Positions 15,991 to 24,837 of a stretch of 64,000 bases of DNA are shown one piece after another. Positions within the stretch are counted from its first letter, which is position 1. The number at the start of each line of letters is the position of its first letter. The stretch is from NCBI RefSeq assembly GCF_000968685.2, contig NZ_LAKD02000076.1, positions 62,001 through 126,000 of the forward strand. The letters are read 5' to 3'. The stretch comes from Streptomyces antioxidans. Its GTDB lineage: Bacteria; Actinomycetota; Actinomycetes; Streptomycetales; Streptomycetaceae. The notes beneath the pieces are model-generated. The model saw only the letters and a program-made list of their open reading frames with translations, was not told where the DNA came from and made no database searches. A program made the translations under genes and the position numbers.

Positions 15991-16845
15991 TCAGCCATTG
16001 CGGTAGAGGGCGGTGAGCAGCTCGACCGCGGGCTGGGTGGCGGGGTGCGGGTCGTCCCGCCACCAGGCGAGGCGTACCGCGATCGGCTCGGCGTCGCGGA
16101 CCGGCCGGTAGGCGATTCCGGGCCTCGGGTACTGATTGGCGGTGGACTCCGCCGTCATGCCGACGCAACGGCCTGCGGAGATCACGGTGAGCCAGTCCTC
16201 CACGTCGTGGGTCTCCTCGGTGGCCGGGCGGGAGTCGGGCGGCCACAGCTCCGCGGTGGTGGTGCCGGTCCTCCGGTCGACCAGCAGGGTGCGCCCGCTG
16301 AGGTCGGCCAGCCGGACCGAGCGGCGCCTGGCGAGCGGGTCGTCGGCGGCCACGGCGCACAGCCGCCGCTCCAGCCCGACGATGGCGGAGTCGAAGCGGC
16401 GCTCGTCCAGCGTCCTGCGTACGACGGCCAGGTCGCAGGCGCCCTCCGTCAGCCCCGCGGTGGCGGAATTGACGCGGACGAGGTGCAGCTCCGTCTCGGG
16501 GTACGCCTGCGCCCAGCGGCGCTGGAAGGCGGGGGTGTGACGGCCCAGCGCCGACCAGGCGTAGCCGATCCGCAGATGGGCGTGGCCCGATACGGCCTCC
16601 CGGACCAGCCCGTCCACCTCGGCCAGCACCCGCCGTGCGTGTGCCACCACGCGCAGCCCGGTGCCCGTCGGGGTCACCTCGCGGGAGGTCCGCCGCAACA
16701 GCCGTGTGCCCAGGGCGCGTTCGAGCGCGGCCAGGGTCCGGGACACGGCCGCCTGGGAGACGCCGAGCGCGATGGCGGCGTCGGTGAAGGTGCCCTCGTC
16801 GACGATCGCGACGAGGCAGCGCAGTTGCCGCAGTTCCACATCCAT
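15991..16845 (-). CDS. LysR-family transcriptional regulator
   Basis: A 284-aa LysR-type regulator. The N-terminal wHTH reads MDVELRQLRCLVAIVDEGTF with ALGVSQAAVSRTLAALERAL, and the effector-binding domain occupies residues about 90-284. It is divergent from the EamA transporter with 68 bp between starts, the usual LysR layout for control of a neighbouring exporter. The start at 16845 places the HTH at the N-terminus as in the family. Confidence 0.93.
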   Translation of the reverse strand: MDVELRQLRCLVAIVDEGTFTDAAIALGVSQAAVSRTLAALERALGTRLLRRTSREVTPTGTGLRVVAHARRVLAEVDGLVREAVSGHAHLRIGYAWSALGRHTPAFQRRWAQAYPETELHLVRVNSATAGLTEGACDLAVVRRTLDERRFDSAIVGLERRLCAVAADDPLARRRSVRLADLSGRTLLVDRRTGTTTAELWPPDSRPATEETHDVEDWLTVISAGRCVGMTAESTANQYPRPGIAYRPVRDAEPIAVRLAWWRDDPHPATQPAVELLTALYRNG

Positions 16846-16913
16846 GCGCCTAGCGTATGCATGGAGCGGCGAACGCATTTTGCGCATGTACGGGCCGGGC
16901 GCACGATCGACGC
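16846..16913. promoter_or_regulatory. LysR/EamA divergent control region
   Basis: This 68-bp region carries two TGCGC-type half sites (complement gcgca at 16838 region and TTGCGCATG at 16882-16890) and a TATGCAT core at 16856-16862. The dense TGC/GCA half sites suit LysR binding, but no single T-N11-A box stands out. Confidence 0.4.
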
Positions 16914-17855
16914 ATGCGACTCGCCCCCGCGTCACGCACCCCTTTCGCACAACCGACGGAAGCCGCCCACCGGCCCGCGCCGACCTCGGCCGACTCCGGC
17001 CCGGCCCCTGGTCAACAGCCGACGGGACGGCGGTCCGCCGGTGTGGCCACCATGATCGGCAGCGGGCTGTCCAACCAGACCGGCGCCGCGATCGGATCCC
17101 ACGCCTTCCCCGTCATCGGCCCGGTCGGGGTCGTCGCCGTCCGCCAGTACGTGGCCGCGGCCGTCCTGCTGGCCGTCGGCAGGCCCCGGCTGCGCGGCTT
17201 CACCTGGTGGCAGTGGCGGCCGGTGGTGGGGCTCGCCGTGGTGTTCGGCACCATGAATCTGTCCCTGTACAGCGCCATCGACCGCATCGGCCTCGGGCTG
17301 GCGGTGACCCTGGAATTCCTCGGCCCGCTCTGCATCGCGCTCATCGGCTCACGTCGCCGGGTGGACGCCTGCTGTGCGCTGGTCGCGGCGGCGGCCGTGG
17401 TGACCCTCATGCGTCCGCGGCCCTCGGCCGACTACCTGGGCATGGGGCTGGGGCTGCTGGCCGCCGTGTGCTGGGCGTCGTACATCCTGCTCAACCGGAC
17501 CGTGGGGCGGCGGGTTCCCGGCGCCCAGGGGTCGGCGGCTGCCGCGGGGATCTCCGCGCTGATGTTCCTGCCGGTCGGGATCGCCGTCGCCGTCCACCGG
17601 CCGCCGACCGTGAGCGCCGTGGCGTACGCCATCGTCGCGGGCGTCCTCTCCTCGGCCGTGCCGTACCTCGCGGACCTGTTCACGCTGCGCCGTGTGCCCG
17701 CCCAGGCGTTCGGGCTCTTCATGAGCGTCAATCCGGTCCTCGCCGCACTGGTCGGCCGGGTCGGCCTGGGGCAGCACCTGGGGTGGGCGGAGTGGATCAG
17801 CGTCGCCGCCATCGTCGCGGCCAACGCGCTGAGCATCCTCACCCGGCGCGGCTGA
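16914..17855 (+). CDS. EamA/RhtA-type drug-metabolite transporter
   Basis: A 313-aa inner-membrane protein with about ten hydrophobic helices in two EamA repeats. Signatures include RQYVAAAVLLAVGRPRL, LEFLGPLCIAL and, in the second repeat, MSVNPVLAALVGR. RhtA-like members export amino acids (threonine, homoserine) or other metabolites. The N-terminal 45 residues are polar and proline-rich; a start closer to the first helix (about 17053) is possible. Control by the divergent LysR regulator is likely. Confidence 0.9.
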   Translation: MRLAPASRTPFAQPTEAAHRPAPTSADSGPAPGQQPTGRRSAGVATMIGSGLSNQTGAAIGSHAFPVIGPVGVVAVRQYVAAAVLLAVGRPRLRGFTWWQWRPVVGLAVVFGTMNLSLYSAIDRIGLGLAVTLEFLGPLCIALIGSRRRVDACCALVAAAAVVTLMRPRPSADYLGMGLGLLAAVCWASYILLNRTVGRRVPGAQGSAAAAGISALMFLPVGIAVAVHRPPTVSAVAYAIVAGVLSSAVPYLADLFTLRRVPAQAFGLFMSVNPVLAALVGRVGLGQHLGWAEWISVAAIVAANALSILTRRG

Positions 17856-17956
17856 ACGGCCGGGGCAGGGCTCGGCGCGGCTGGAAGACCGGCGGGGGAG
17901 GCCCCGGCGCGACTGAGCGACCAGTGGGGCGGGCCCGGCGCCCCGGATGGCCCGGA

Positions 17957-17987
17957 CCCGGGGGCGGAGGCGCGCTCCGCCCCCGGG
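17957..17987. terminator. Bidirectional terminator
   Basis: A perfect 13-bp stem (17957-17969 with 17975-17987) and a 5-nt gcgcg loop lie between the convergent EamA and nucleotidyltransferase genes. Confidence 0.8.
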
Positions 17988-17994
17988 CCGTCGC

Positions 17995-18780
17995 TCAGCC
18001 CGCGGCCGCGAACAGCGCTTCTGCGGCGGCGATCGCCTCGGCCAGGGCCGCGGGCTCGGGCCGCAGCCCCGCCACGACCGTGTCGATGGCCCGCAGATCC
18101 GCCCGCTGGAGGAGCCGCTTCTCGTTGGTGACCCACTCACCGCGGGCCGCCAGCACCGCGTGTGCCGTCTGCAGGGCGGCGGTCGCCACCGCCCCCGCGA
18201 CCTCGGTGGCCTGGCCATGTGCCGCGTACGCGGCCGAGGCGTACCGCAGGGTCAGGGCCGCGCGCTCCCGCCACACCGGGGGCGCCGCCTCGCGCAGCGC
18301 CTGCGGGTACTTGGGGCGTGGCAGGGTGCCCCGCAGCACCTGGTTGAGGGCGAGTTCGGCCACCACCAGATAGCTGGGGATGCCCGCGAGGTGGAACATC
18401 AGCGGCTCCCAGTGGAAGCGGCCCCGCCGCGACTCGGCGAGTTCGTGTTCCACCACGTCGAGGTCGCGGTAATGGATGTCCACGCGCCGTCCGCCGATCG
18501 TCAGCCAGGCGCCCCCGTTGAAGACCCCGCCGCCCCACTCGCCGAGCTCGGAGACCTCGCCCTCCCAGCCCACCGCCCGCAGCGCGGCAGGGTCGAAGCC
18601 GCCCCGGTAGTACAGGGCCAGGTCCCAGTCGCTCTCCGGGGTGTGGGCGCCCTGCGCGCGCGAGCCCCCGAGGGTGACGGCGCGCACGGCGGGCAGGGCG
18701 GCGAGCCGCCCCGCGACATCGTCGGGGAACGTGTCGTCGGCCATGTCGGGGGCCACGTCGGGGAACGTGTCGTCGGTCAT
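17995..18780 (-). CDS. Nucleotidyltransferase-fold protein
   Basis: A 261-aa protein with the pol-beta-type motif GGSRAQGAHTPESDWDLALY, that is G-S-x(n)-D-x-D, at about 46-65, and a third carboxylate in VDIHYRDLD. This fold transfers nucleotides to small molecules or proteins (antibiotic resistance, MNT or DNA-polymerase-beta-like). The helical C-terminal part (about 150-261) resembles DUF4037-like partners, but the substrate is not known. The N-terminus carries a near-exact 12-codon duplication (MTDDTFPDVAPD / MADDTFPDD), so an alternative start exists at 18744. Confidence 0.85.
   Translation of the reverse strand: MTDDTFPDVAPDMADDTFPDDVAGRLAALPAVRAVTLGGSRAQGAHTPESDWDLALYYRGGFDPAALRAVGWEGEVSELGEWGGGVFNGGAWLTIGGRRVDIHYRDLDVVEHELAESRRGRFHWEPLMFHLAGIPSYLVVAELALNQVLRGTLPRPKYPQALREAAPPVWRERAALTLRYASAAYAAHGQATEVAGAVATAALQTAHAVLAARGEWVTNEKRLLQRADLRAIDTVVAGLRPEPAALAEAIAAAEALFAAAG
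18721..18776. repeat. 36-bp-period duplication at a gene start
   Basis: The 20-mer gtcggggaacgtgtcgtcgg occurs at 18721-18740 and 18757-18776. It duplicates the first 12 codons of the nucleotidyltransferase gene, including its start codon. Confidence 0.9.
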
Positions 18781-18929
18781 ACGGATCCGATCGTGCGAAG
18801 TGGATGACGGGTGCCGGGGGCACACCGAACGCACGCCGGAGCACGGGCTCCGACGGCGGCGTTCCTAGGGATCGGTGTGCCGGGTCATCACTCCATGACG
18901 CCGACCTTACCGCCCCCGCCAGGGGCGGA

Positions 18930-20036
18930 TCAGCCCTTCACCAGGCCCAGACGGAACAGGCTCTCCGCGGTGTCGAGGACGGTCGTCACCGGGTCGCGCG
19001 GGGTCCAGCCGAGTACGGAACGCGCCTTCTCGGTGCGCAGGACCGGTACCCGCTCCGTCACGCCGACCGCTCGCCGCGCGCGTTCGTCGTCGAACTCCCG
19101 CGTGGGCACCCGGGCGGCGCGCTCGCCCAGGTGCTCGGCCAGCACCCGGGCGATCCACAGAAAGCTGACGGCCCGCTCGCCGCTGGCGAGGAAGCGCTGT
19201 CCGGCCGCCGCGGGATGTGTCATGGCACGGAGATGGAGCTCGGCGACATCGCGTACGTCCACCAAGCCGAAGTGTGCGCGGGGAACGGCCGACATCGCCC
19301 CCTCCAGCATCGTCCGGACGTGTTCTGTCGAGGCGGACAGCCGGGGGCCGAGCGCCGGACCGAAGATTCCGGTCGGGTTGATCACCGTCAGTTCGAGGCC
19401 GTTTCCCTCCTTCGCCACGAAGTCCCAGGCGGCCAGCTCCGCGATGGTCTTCGAGCGGATGTAGGGCGGGTTGTCGTCCTCGGGGCCGGTCCAGTCGTCC
19501 TCGTCGTACTCGTCACCGTCCTTGTGGCCGTATCCGACCGCGGCGAACGAGGACGTCATCACGACCCGCCGCACACCGTGGTCCCGTGCGGCCCTCAGCA
19601 CACGAAGGGTGCCGTCCCGCGCCGGGACGATCAGCTCGTCGGCGTCGTCCGGCTGGACGGAGGGGAACGGTGACGCCACGTGGTGGACGCGGGTGCAGCC
19701 CGCCATCGCGTCGTCCCAACCGTCATCCGTGGTCAGGTCGGCGGTGACGATGTCGAGCCGCCCGCCGGGATCGACACCGGAGGCCGCGATGGCCGACCGG
19801 ACGCTCGCGGCGGCGCTCGTCGTGGGACCCGTGGCCGGACCGTGTGCGCGGACCGTGGTGCGGACCCGGTGGCCGCCGCGCAGCAGGCCACTGATCACAT
19901 GGGCGCCGAGGTAGCCACTGCCTCCTGTCACCAGGATGAGTTCGCCACCACCGGCGCCACCACCGGCCTCGGCACCGGCCTCGCCCTCGCCCTCGGCACT
20001 CGTGTCAGCGGACGTGGGGATCGTCTTGCCTTCCAT
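18930..20036 (-). CDS. NAD-dependent epimerase/dihydroflavonol-reductase-like SDR
   Basis: A 368-aa extended SDR. The Rossmann motif VTGGSGYLGAHVISGLL is at about 36-52. The catalytic Ser is in VVMTSSFAAVGYG and the Y-x3-K in PYIRSKTIAE. The NPTGIFGP and LVDVRDVAELHL segments match dihydroflavonol-4-reductase/aldehyde reductase-like proteins. The first 33 residues are an acidic, Gly/Glu-rich tail absent from most family members. It lies 35 bp downstream of the MerR gene on the same strand, which suggests a MerR-controlled two-gene operon that handles reactive carbonyl compounds. Confidence 0.9.
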   Translation of the reverse strand: MEGKTIPTSADTSAEGEGEAGAEAGGGAGGGELILVTGGSGYLGAHVISGLLRGGHRVRTTVRAHGPATGPTTSAAASVRSAIAASGVDPGGRLDIVTADLTTDDGWDDAMAGCTRVHHVASPFPSVQPDDADELIVPARDGTLRVLRAARDHGVRRVVMTSSFAAVGYGHKDGDEYDEDDWTGPEDDNPPYIRSKTIAELAAWDFVAKEGNGLELTVINPTGIFGPALGPRLSASTEHVRTMLEGAMSAVPRAHFGLVDVRDVAELHLRAMTHPAAAGQRFLASGERAVSFLWIARVLAEHLGERAARVPTREFDDERARRAVGVTERVPVLRTEKARSVLGWTPRDPVTTVLDTAESLFRLGLVKG

Positions 20037-20071
20037 GGGGTGTTCTGGATTCCCTTCCCGAACGGTTTCCG

Positions 20072-20524
20072 TCACAGCGCGTCCATGACGCGCGTGACCT
20101 CGTCGATCGCCCGCCGCTCCGCGTCGGTGTCGGCGCGCTCCCGCGCGTCCCACATCTCCGCCTTGAGCCGCAGATAGCGCAGCCGTACCTCCATGAGCGC
20201 GATCTCCCGCTCCAGGCGGTCCGCGTTGCGCTGAAAGAGGTCGCGCAGGGGAGCCGCGCCGTGGTCGCCCCCGTCGAGGTGGCCGAGGTAGGCGCGCATG
20301 TCCCGCATGCTCATGCCGGTGGATCTCAGGCACCCCAGTGACCTGATCGTCTCCACCACGGAGGGGTGGTAGCGCCGGTGGCCACTGTCCGGGTCGCGGT
20401 CCACCGGGGGGATCAGGCCGATCTTCTCGTAGTAGCGCAGTGTCGGTTCCGAGAGGCCGCTCAGCCTCGACACCTGCTGGATGGTCATCGGGGAGCCCCG
20501 GACCTCTGTCCTCATCGCTGTCAT
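20072..20524 (-). CDS. MerR-family regulator
   Basis: A 150-aa MerR regulator. Residues about 13-80 form the winged HTH (MTIQQVSRLSGLSEPTLRYYEKIGLIPP) and the rest is a dimerising coiled coil. No cysteine pattern for metal binding is present; a single C sits in RSLGCLRSTG. The ATG at 20524 is preferred because the promoter -10 ends only 7 bp upstream, which would give a near-leaderless mRNA. Starts at 20515 or 20488 are possible. The neighbouring epimerase gene is the likely target. Confidence 0.88.
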   Translation of the reverse strand: MTAMRTEVRGSPMTIQQVSRLSGLSEPTLRYYEKIGLIPPVDRDPDSGHRRYHPSVVETIRSLGCLRSTGMSMRDMRAYLGHLDGGDHGAAPLRDLFQRNADRLEREIALMEVRLRYLRLKAEMWDARERADTDAERRAIDEVTRVMDAL

Positions 20525-20530
20525 AGGTCG

Positions 20531-20562
20531 AGCATCCGACACTTGAAGCGCTTGAGGTCAAG
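20531..20562 (-). promoter_or_regulatory. MerR-type promoter with 19-bp spacer
   Basis: On the minus strand, TTGACC (20561-20556) and GATGCT (20536-20531) are separated by 19 bp, the long spacer typical of MerR-activated promoters. The spacer contains an imperfect dyad centred on AAGCGCTT. The -35 overlaps the last codon of the MFS remnant. Confidence 0.65.
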
Positions 20563-21331
20563 CGCGCCGATCGGCCTTCGAGGGAACGGGGGACGGGGGA
20601 GTGGGCGCACCCGGGCGCTTCCCGGCCGTGGCGATGGGGATGTCGCGCATGAGGAGCAGCGCCCTGAGGGCGAGCAGCCCGGCCACGCCGCCGCTTCGGG
20701 CGACGGTGGGGCCGATGGCCGTGGCGGTGGGCGCGGCCGTGCCGGAGTGGCCGATCAGGGACTGGGCGCAGGCCAGACCGACCGCGCCACCGATCTGCTT
20801 GGTGAGCGCTGAGCCCGCGGTGGCGGTGCCCATGTCGGTGGACGGGACGGCGTTCTGGGTGGCGATGGCGAGCCCGCCCATGGCCGGTCCGGCGCCGAGA
20901 CCGATGGGCAACAGCAGAACGGACGTCAGCGCGGGAGGTGTCGTGGTCCGCAGGGCCATGAAAGGGGCGGTACCGGCGGCGAGCAGCCCCGCGCCGATCA
21001 GGAGGACCGGTTTGACGTGCCCGCTGCGCAGCACGGTGGCGGCGGTGAGCCGGTTGCCCAGGGCCATGCCGATGAGCAGGGGGAGCAGCAGCAGTCCGGA
21101 GGTGGTGGCCGAGTGGCCGCGGATGTGCTGGAAGTACAGCGGCAGGAAGATCCCCACCGGCAGCGCGGCGACCTGGAAGAAGAATCCGGCGGTGAGCAGG
21201 GCGGTGTAGGTGCGGTGCCGGAACAGCCGCAGGGGCAGGACGGGGACGGTCGCCCGCCGCTCGACCGGTATGAGCGTGGCGAGCAGCGCCAGACCGCCCA
21301 GCAGACCGCCCAGTACGGCCGGGTCCGTGCG
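20558..21331 (-). pseudogene. 5'-truncated DHA2-family MFS efflux transporter
   Basis: The frame encodes only the C-terminal half of an EmrB/QacA-type 14-helix exporter. It begins near RTDPAVLGGLLGGLALLATL and continues through LPLRLFRHRTYTALLTAG, IFLPLYFQHIRG and the late SALTKQIGGAVGLA motif. There is no ATG, GTG or TTG start before residue LPVGIF (21157), and sequence upstream of about 21331 shows no transporter homology. About half of the expected 450-500 residues are missing. This looks like a deletion remnant; the surviving 8 helices are probably not expressed. Confidence 0.75.
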
Positions 21332-21433
21332 GGAGGGCGGACGGCTCCGACGGCTGGCACACCGCGTGGCGGGCCTGGACCGGCCCGGCCGCCGGGGCGG
21401 TGTCCGCCGGGCGCTGAACGGCAGACGCGGAGA

Positions 21434-21459
21434 CGGCGCCGGGCGGACACCCGGCGCCG
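21434..21459 (-). terminator. Terminator downstream of the GH127-type gene
   Basis: A perfect 10-bp GC stem (21434-21443 with 21450-21459) with a 6-nt loop, 32 bp past the stop at 21491. Confidence 0.7.
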
Positions 21460-21490
21460 CGCTCCGCGGCCCGGCCCGTTCAGGGCCCGA

Positions 21491-23890
21491 TCACATCAGC
21501 CGCCACAGGTGGTCATCGGTTCCGTTGTCGTCGTACTGCACCACCTGGGCGCTGTTGGCGGTGGACATCCCGTCGACCCCCAGCACCTTCTGGCTGTTCT
21601 GGTTGAGCACGCGGAACCAGCCGTCGCCGTTGTCCACCGTCCGCCAGAGGTGATCGGCCGTGCCATTGTCCTCGTACTGGACGACGATGGCGCTGTTGCC
21701 GGTGGACATCCGGTCCACGCCCAGGACCTTTCCGCTGTGGCCGTTGCGGATCAGGAACCAGCCGTCGCCCCGGTCGATCCACTGCCAGGCGTGGTCGCCC
21801 GTCGGTGTGTTGTCGAACTGCACCACACGGGCGCTGTTGGCCGTGGACATCCCGTCGACCGCGAGCACCTTGCCGCTGTGCTTGTTGAGCAGACGGCGGA
21901 AGGGCGGCTCCGGGGTCCACGCCCGGCCGTCCGGCGACGCCGTCGGAAAGCAGGTGATGCGCAGCCGGGCGGCGCCCATGGGGATGAGGGTGACCGTCTC
22001 CGCCGGTGCGTCGGTACGCGCCGGGCTCTGTTGCAGTGGGGTGACCACCTGTTCGTCGTCCGAGACCCACTCGGCGATCCGGCGCGCCTTAGCGGTCATG
22101 CGGACCGGGGTGCCCTCGTGGGTGAAGGGGTTGGCGGCGAGCGGACCGCCGTCGCGGGTGAGGACGGGGAGGGCCCCGGGGGCGAGGCCGTAGTTCCACG
22201 GTGTGGTGGCGTGTACGTCGTACTCGGGGAAGGCGTCGGTGCCGCCGTAGCGCACGAAGTCCTCGCCGATGCGCAGGGAGTACGTCAGCGGGCCGTGGTC
22301 GACGCTGACCGCGCCGTGCCGCGCCGGCCAGGTCCGCAGGGCGGTGCGCTGTGGCAGGCGGATCGTCACCACATCGCCGTCCGCCCAGTCCCGGTCGACC
22401 TTGACGAAGGCCGGACCGCCGCGCGCGGCCACCGCCCGGCCGTTGACCTCGATCCGGGGATCCTCACACCAGCCGGGGATCCGCAGATGGAGCGGGAAGG
22501 CCACCTTCTCGGGAGTGGACAGGGTGAGGGTGATGGTCTCGTCGAACGGATAGTCGGTGTCCTCGGCGATGGTGACCGCCGTACCGCCCGCCACCTCCGC
22601 GGTCACCTCGCACGCGGCGTACAGGGCGGCGGCGAGCCCCTTGTCGGGCGTGGCCAGCCACAGCTCCTCGCTGAAGTACGGCCAGCCCATGCCGTAGTTG
22701 TGCGGACAGCAGCGGTACTGGTCGACGCCCGGCTGGTAGGACTGCATCGCGAAGCCGTTCTGGAACTGCCCCTGGGACTTGACCGTGTTGTTCAGATCGA
22801 CGCTGTTCGCGCTGGTGATGTAGTGGGTGCCGGTGCCCTGGGGGTCGAGGGCGGCGGGCAGCGTGTTGAACGCCAGGTCCTCGCAGCGGTCCGCCCACAC
22901 CGGGTCGCCGGTGATCCGGGTCAGCAGCTCATGGCTGGCCATGAATTCGACGATGCCGCAGGTCTCGAAGCCCTGCCGGGGATCCCCGAAACCCGGGCGG
23001 TAGTTCTCGTCCCCGGCGAAGCCACCGCCCGGGAACTGGCCGTATGCGCCGAGCACCGACGCATAGGCGCGGTAGGTCGCCTCTCTGAGCTCGGCGGAGC
23101 CGGTCAGCTGGGCGTACTGGGCGGGCTCGCGGAAGCCCTGGGCGATATTGACGTTGTGCGGGGTCGGGATGTTGTCGACCCAACTGGCGCCGTACGTATG
23201 CATCTTCTGGACGAGGTCGAGGAGGAACGCCTCGCCGGTGCGGCGGTGGAGCCACAGCGCGGTGTCGATTCCGTCGCCCCAGCGGTAGGAGACCCAGCTG
23301 GTGTCGAAGGCGCCCGGGCCCTGCGCGTTCATGAAGCGCAGGAAGCGGGTGAGGAAGGGGACGACGCGCTGGTCGCCGGTGAACTCCTCATGGGTGCGCA
23401 GGGCCATGAGGAGGGGGAGGAACGGCCAGAAGTCGGGGCCGCCGTTGAGGGATGTCCGCAGCGAGCGCGGCCCGAAGAAGCCGTCGCCCTGCTGGGTGGC
23501 GAGGATGGCGTCGATCCAGCCGCGGGCGTTGGCGAGCGCCGCCCGGTCGCGCGTGGCCACGGCCAGCGGGACGTAGCCACGCAGCCAGTACGGCACCTCC
23601 TCCCAGCCGTCCTGGTCCGGATGGGTCCACCCGGTGGCGTTGACATCGAGGAAGTGCGAGCGCTCCTCGTACCGGCCGCAGAGGCCGTGGAGTTGGAGGC
23701 GCAACTGCTCGGCCAGCCAGCCGCGCGGGGTGACGCTCCCGGACGGGAGCCGGTCGAAGGCGTCGGGCAGCGGGGCCCTCGGCCGCTTGGCCGGGGATGC
23801 CACGGCCTCCGTGGCCAGGTGTCCCACGAGCGCGGGGGCACCGAGGGTGAGGGCACTGGTGCGGAGGAAGCGACGTCGATCGAGGGGCAT
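21491..23890 (-). CDS. Tat-exported GH127-type glycosidase with C-terminal ricin-like lectin domain
   Basis: A 799-aa secreted enzyme. The Tat signal is DRRRFLRTSALTLGAPAL at residues 4-21. The catalytic region (about 45-620) is of the DUF1680/GH127 type, which includes beta-L-arabinofuranosidases. The E-x-C motif FETCGIVEF (about 309-311) and the Cys pair YRCCPHN (about 393-394) match the GH127 zinc-cysteine centre, where a Cys is the nucleophile. Residues about 670-799 hold three ricin/CBM13-like repeats, each with S-x-K-V-L-x-V-D-x-M-S-T and ending near WxW or LWR. This is a less common lectin fusion for the family. The substrate is likely plant arabinan or a related polysaccharide. ATG 23890 starts right at the Tat motif. 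Confidence 0.85.
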   Translation of the reverse strand: MPLDRRRFLRTSALTLGAPALVGHLATEAVASPAKRPRAPLPDAFDRLPSGSVTPRGWLAEQLRLQLHGLCGRYEERSHFLDVNATGWTHPDQDGWEEVPYWLRGYVPLAVATRDRAALANARGWIDAILATQQGDGFFGPRSLRTSLNGGPDFWPFLPLLMALRTHEEFTGDQRVVPFLTRFLRFMNAQGPGAFDTSWVSYRWGDGIDTALWLHRRTGEAFLLDLVQKMHTYGASWVDNIPTPHNVNIAQGFREPAQYAQLTGSAELREATYRAYASVLGAYGQFPGGGFAGDENYRPGFGDPRQGFETCGIVEFMASHELLTRITGDPVWADRCEDLAFNTLPAALDPQGTGTHYITSANSVDLNNTVKSQGQFQNGFAMQSYQPGVDQYRCCPHNYGMGWPYFSEELWLATPDKGLAAALYAACEVTAEVAGGTAVTIAEDTDYPFDETITLTLSTPEKVAFPLHLRIPGWCEDPRIEVNGRAVAARGGPAFVKVDRDWADGDVVTIRLPQRTALRTWPARHGAVSVDHGPLTYSLRIGEDFVRYGGTDAFPEYDVHATTPWNYGLAPGALPVLTRDGGPLAANPFTHEGTPVRMTAKARRIAEWVSDDEQVVTPLQQSPARTDAPAETVTLIPMGAARLRITCFPTASPDGRAWTPEPPFRRLLNKHSGKVLAVDGMSTANSARVVQFDNTPTGDHAWQWIDRGDGWFLIRNGHSGKVLGVDRMSTGNSAIVVQYEDNGTADHLWRTVDNGDGWFRVLNQNSQKVLGVDGMSTANSAQVVQYDDNGTDDHLWRLM

Positions 23891-24033
23891 CGTGCGGCTC
23901 CTGTCGGTGGGGCGCCGAGGAAGACGGGTGGTGCCGTGCCTGACATCGTTGTCGGGCATCACAGCACGCCAGCGGCGCGCTGTCCATAAGTTCGGCGGGC
24001 CGCCCTGCCCCGGTGAGCCCTATGCTGGGCGCG

Positions 24034-24822
24034 ATGTCCGCACCTCGGGTACCTCAGGGCCAGGGCCCCACCTTCCGCGAACTCGTCGTCCAGGCGCTGT
24101 CCTCCGTCGAGCGCGGCTACGATCTGCTCGCCTCAAAGTTCGACCACACCGCGTACCGGACGTCGGCCCCGGTGCTGGACTCCGTGACCGGCGCCCTGCG
24201 CCCGCTCGGACCCTTCGGCAGCGGCCTCGACGTGTGCTGCGGAACCGGCGCGGGCATGGGCGTGCTGCGCCAGGTGTGCCGGGAGCGGATCACCGGCGTC
24301 GACTTCAGCGCGGGCATGCTCGCCGTGGGCCGGGACCAGGACCAGGACCAGGACCGGAACCGGGACGGGGACCGGGATCGCGTCCGGCCGGTGCCGGGCG
24401 GCCCGCGCACGGACTGGTTGCGCGCCGACGCGCGCGCCCTCCCGTTCGGGCCGGTCTTCGACCTGGCGGTGAGCTTCGGGGCGTTCGGCCACTTCCTGCC
24501 GCGCGAGCGGCCCGGGCTCTTCGCCCAGGTCCACTCGGTGCTCCGGCCGGGCGGCCGGTTCGCCTTCCCGATCGTGGCACCGGCCCGCCCGGGATCGCGG
24601 CCCTACTGGTCGCTCCTGGCGTTCGACACCGCGATGCGGGTGCGCAACGCGGTGTGGTGGCCGCGGTTTGTGATGTACTACCGGACCTTCCGGCTCGGGG
24701 ATGTGTGGAAGGAGCTGATCGGAGCAGGGTTCGAGGTCGAGCTGTATCCGCTGGAGGACCTTGGCCGCCGGGCGGACGGCAGCCCGCGCTGTCGGCTGGT
24801 GGTGGCCACCCGGCCGGGGTGA
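24034..24822 (+). CDS. SAM-dependent class I methyltransferase
   Basis: A 262-aa methyltransferase. Motif I is GLDVCCGTGAGM (about 64-75); the acidic loop is GVDFSAGML and the post-core motif is FGAFGHFLP. A low-complexity insertion of about 20 residues rich in D-Q/D-R pairs (DQDQDQDRNRDGDRDR) lies between motifs and is encoded by a hexanucleotide repeat (24335-24385). The target is unknown. It is divergent from the GH127-type gene with no obvious operon partner. ATG 24034 is preferred to 24013. Confidence 0.87.
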   Translation: MSAPRVPQGQGPTFRELVVQALSSVERGYDLLASKFDHTAYRTSAPVLDSVTGALRPLGPFGSGLDVCCGTGAGMGVLRQVCRERITGVDFSAGMLAVGRDQDQDQDRNRDGDRDRVRPVPGGPRTDWLRADARALPFGPVFDLAVSFGAFGHFLPRERPGLFAQVHSVLRPGGRFAFPIVAPARPGSRPYWSLLAFDTAMRVRNAVWWPRFVMYYRTFRLGDVWKELIGAGFEVELYPLEDLGRRADGSPRCRLVVATRPG

Positions 24823-24837
24823 GCGGCCCATGTGCGG

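Noticed and set aside
20072..21331. Intact MerR-regulated exporter operon
   Set aside because: The exporter lacks its first half and any start codon, so it is listed as a pseudogene.
18930..21362. Single 810-codon frame joining the epimerase with upstream sequence
   Set aside because: Only the last 368 codons are the epimerase. The rest runs through the MerR gene and MFS remnant in wrong frames, with no stop by chance.
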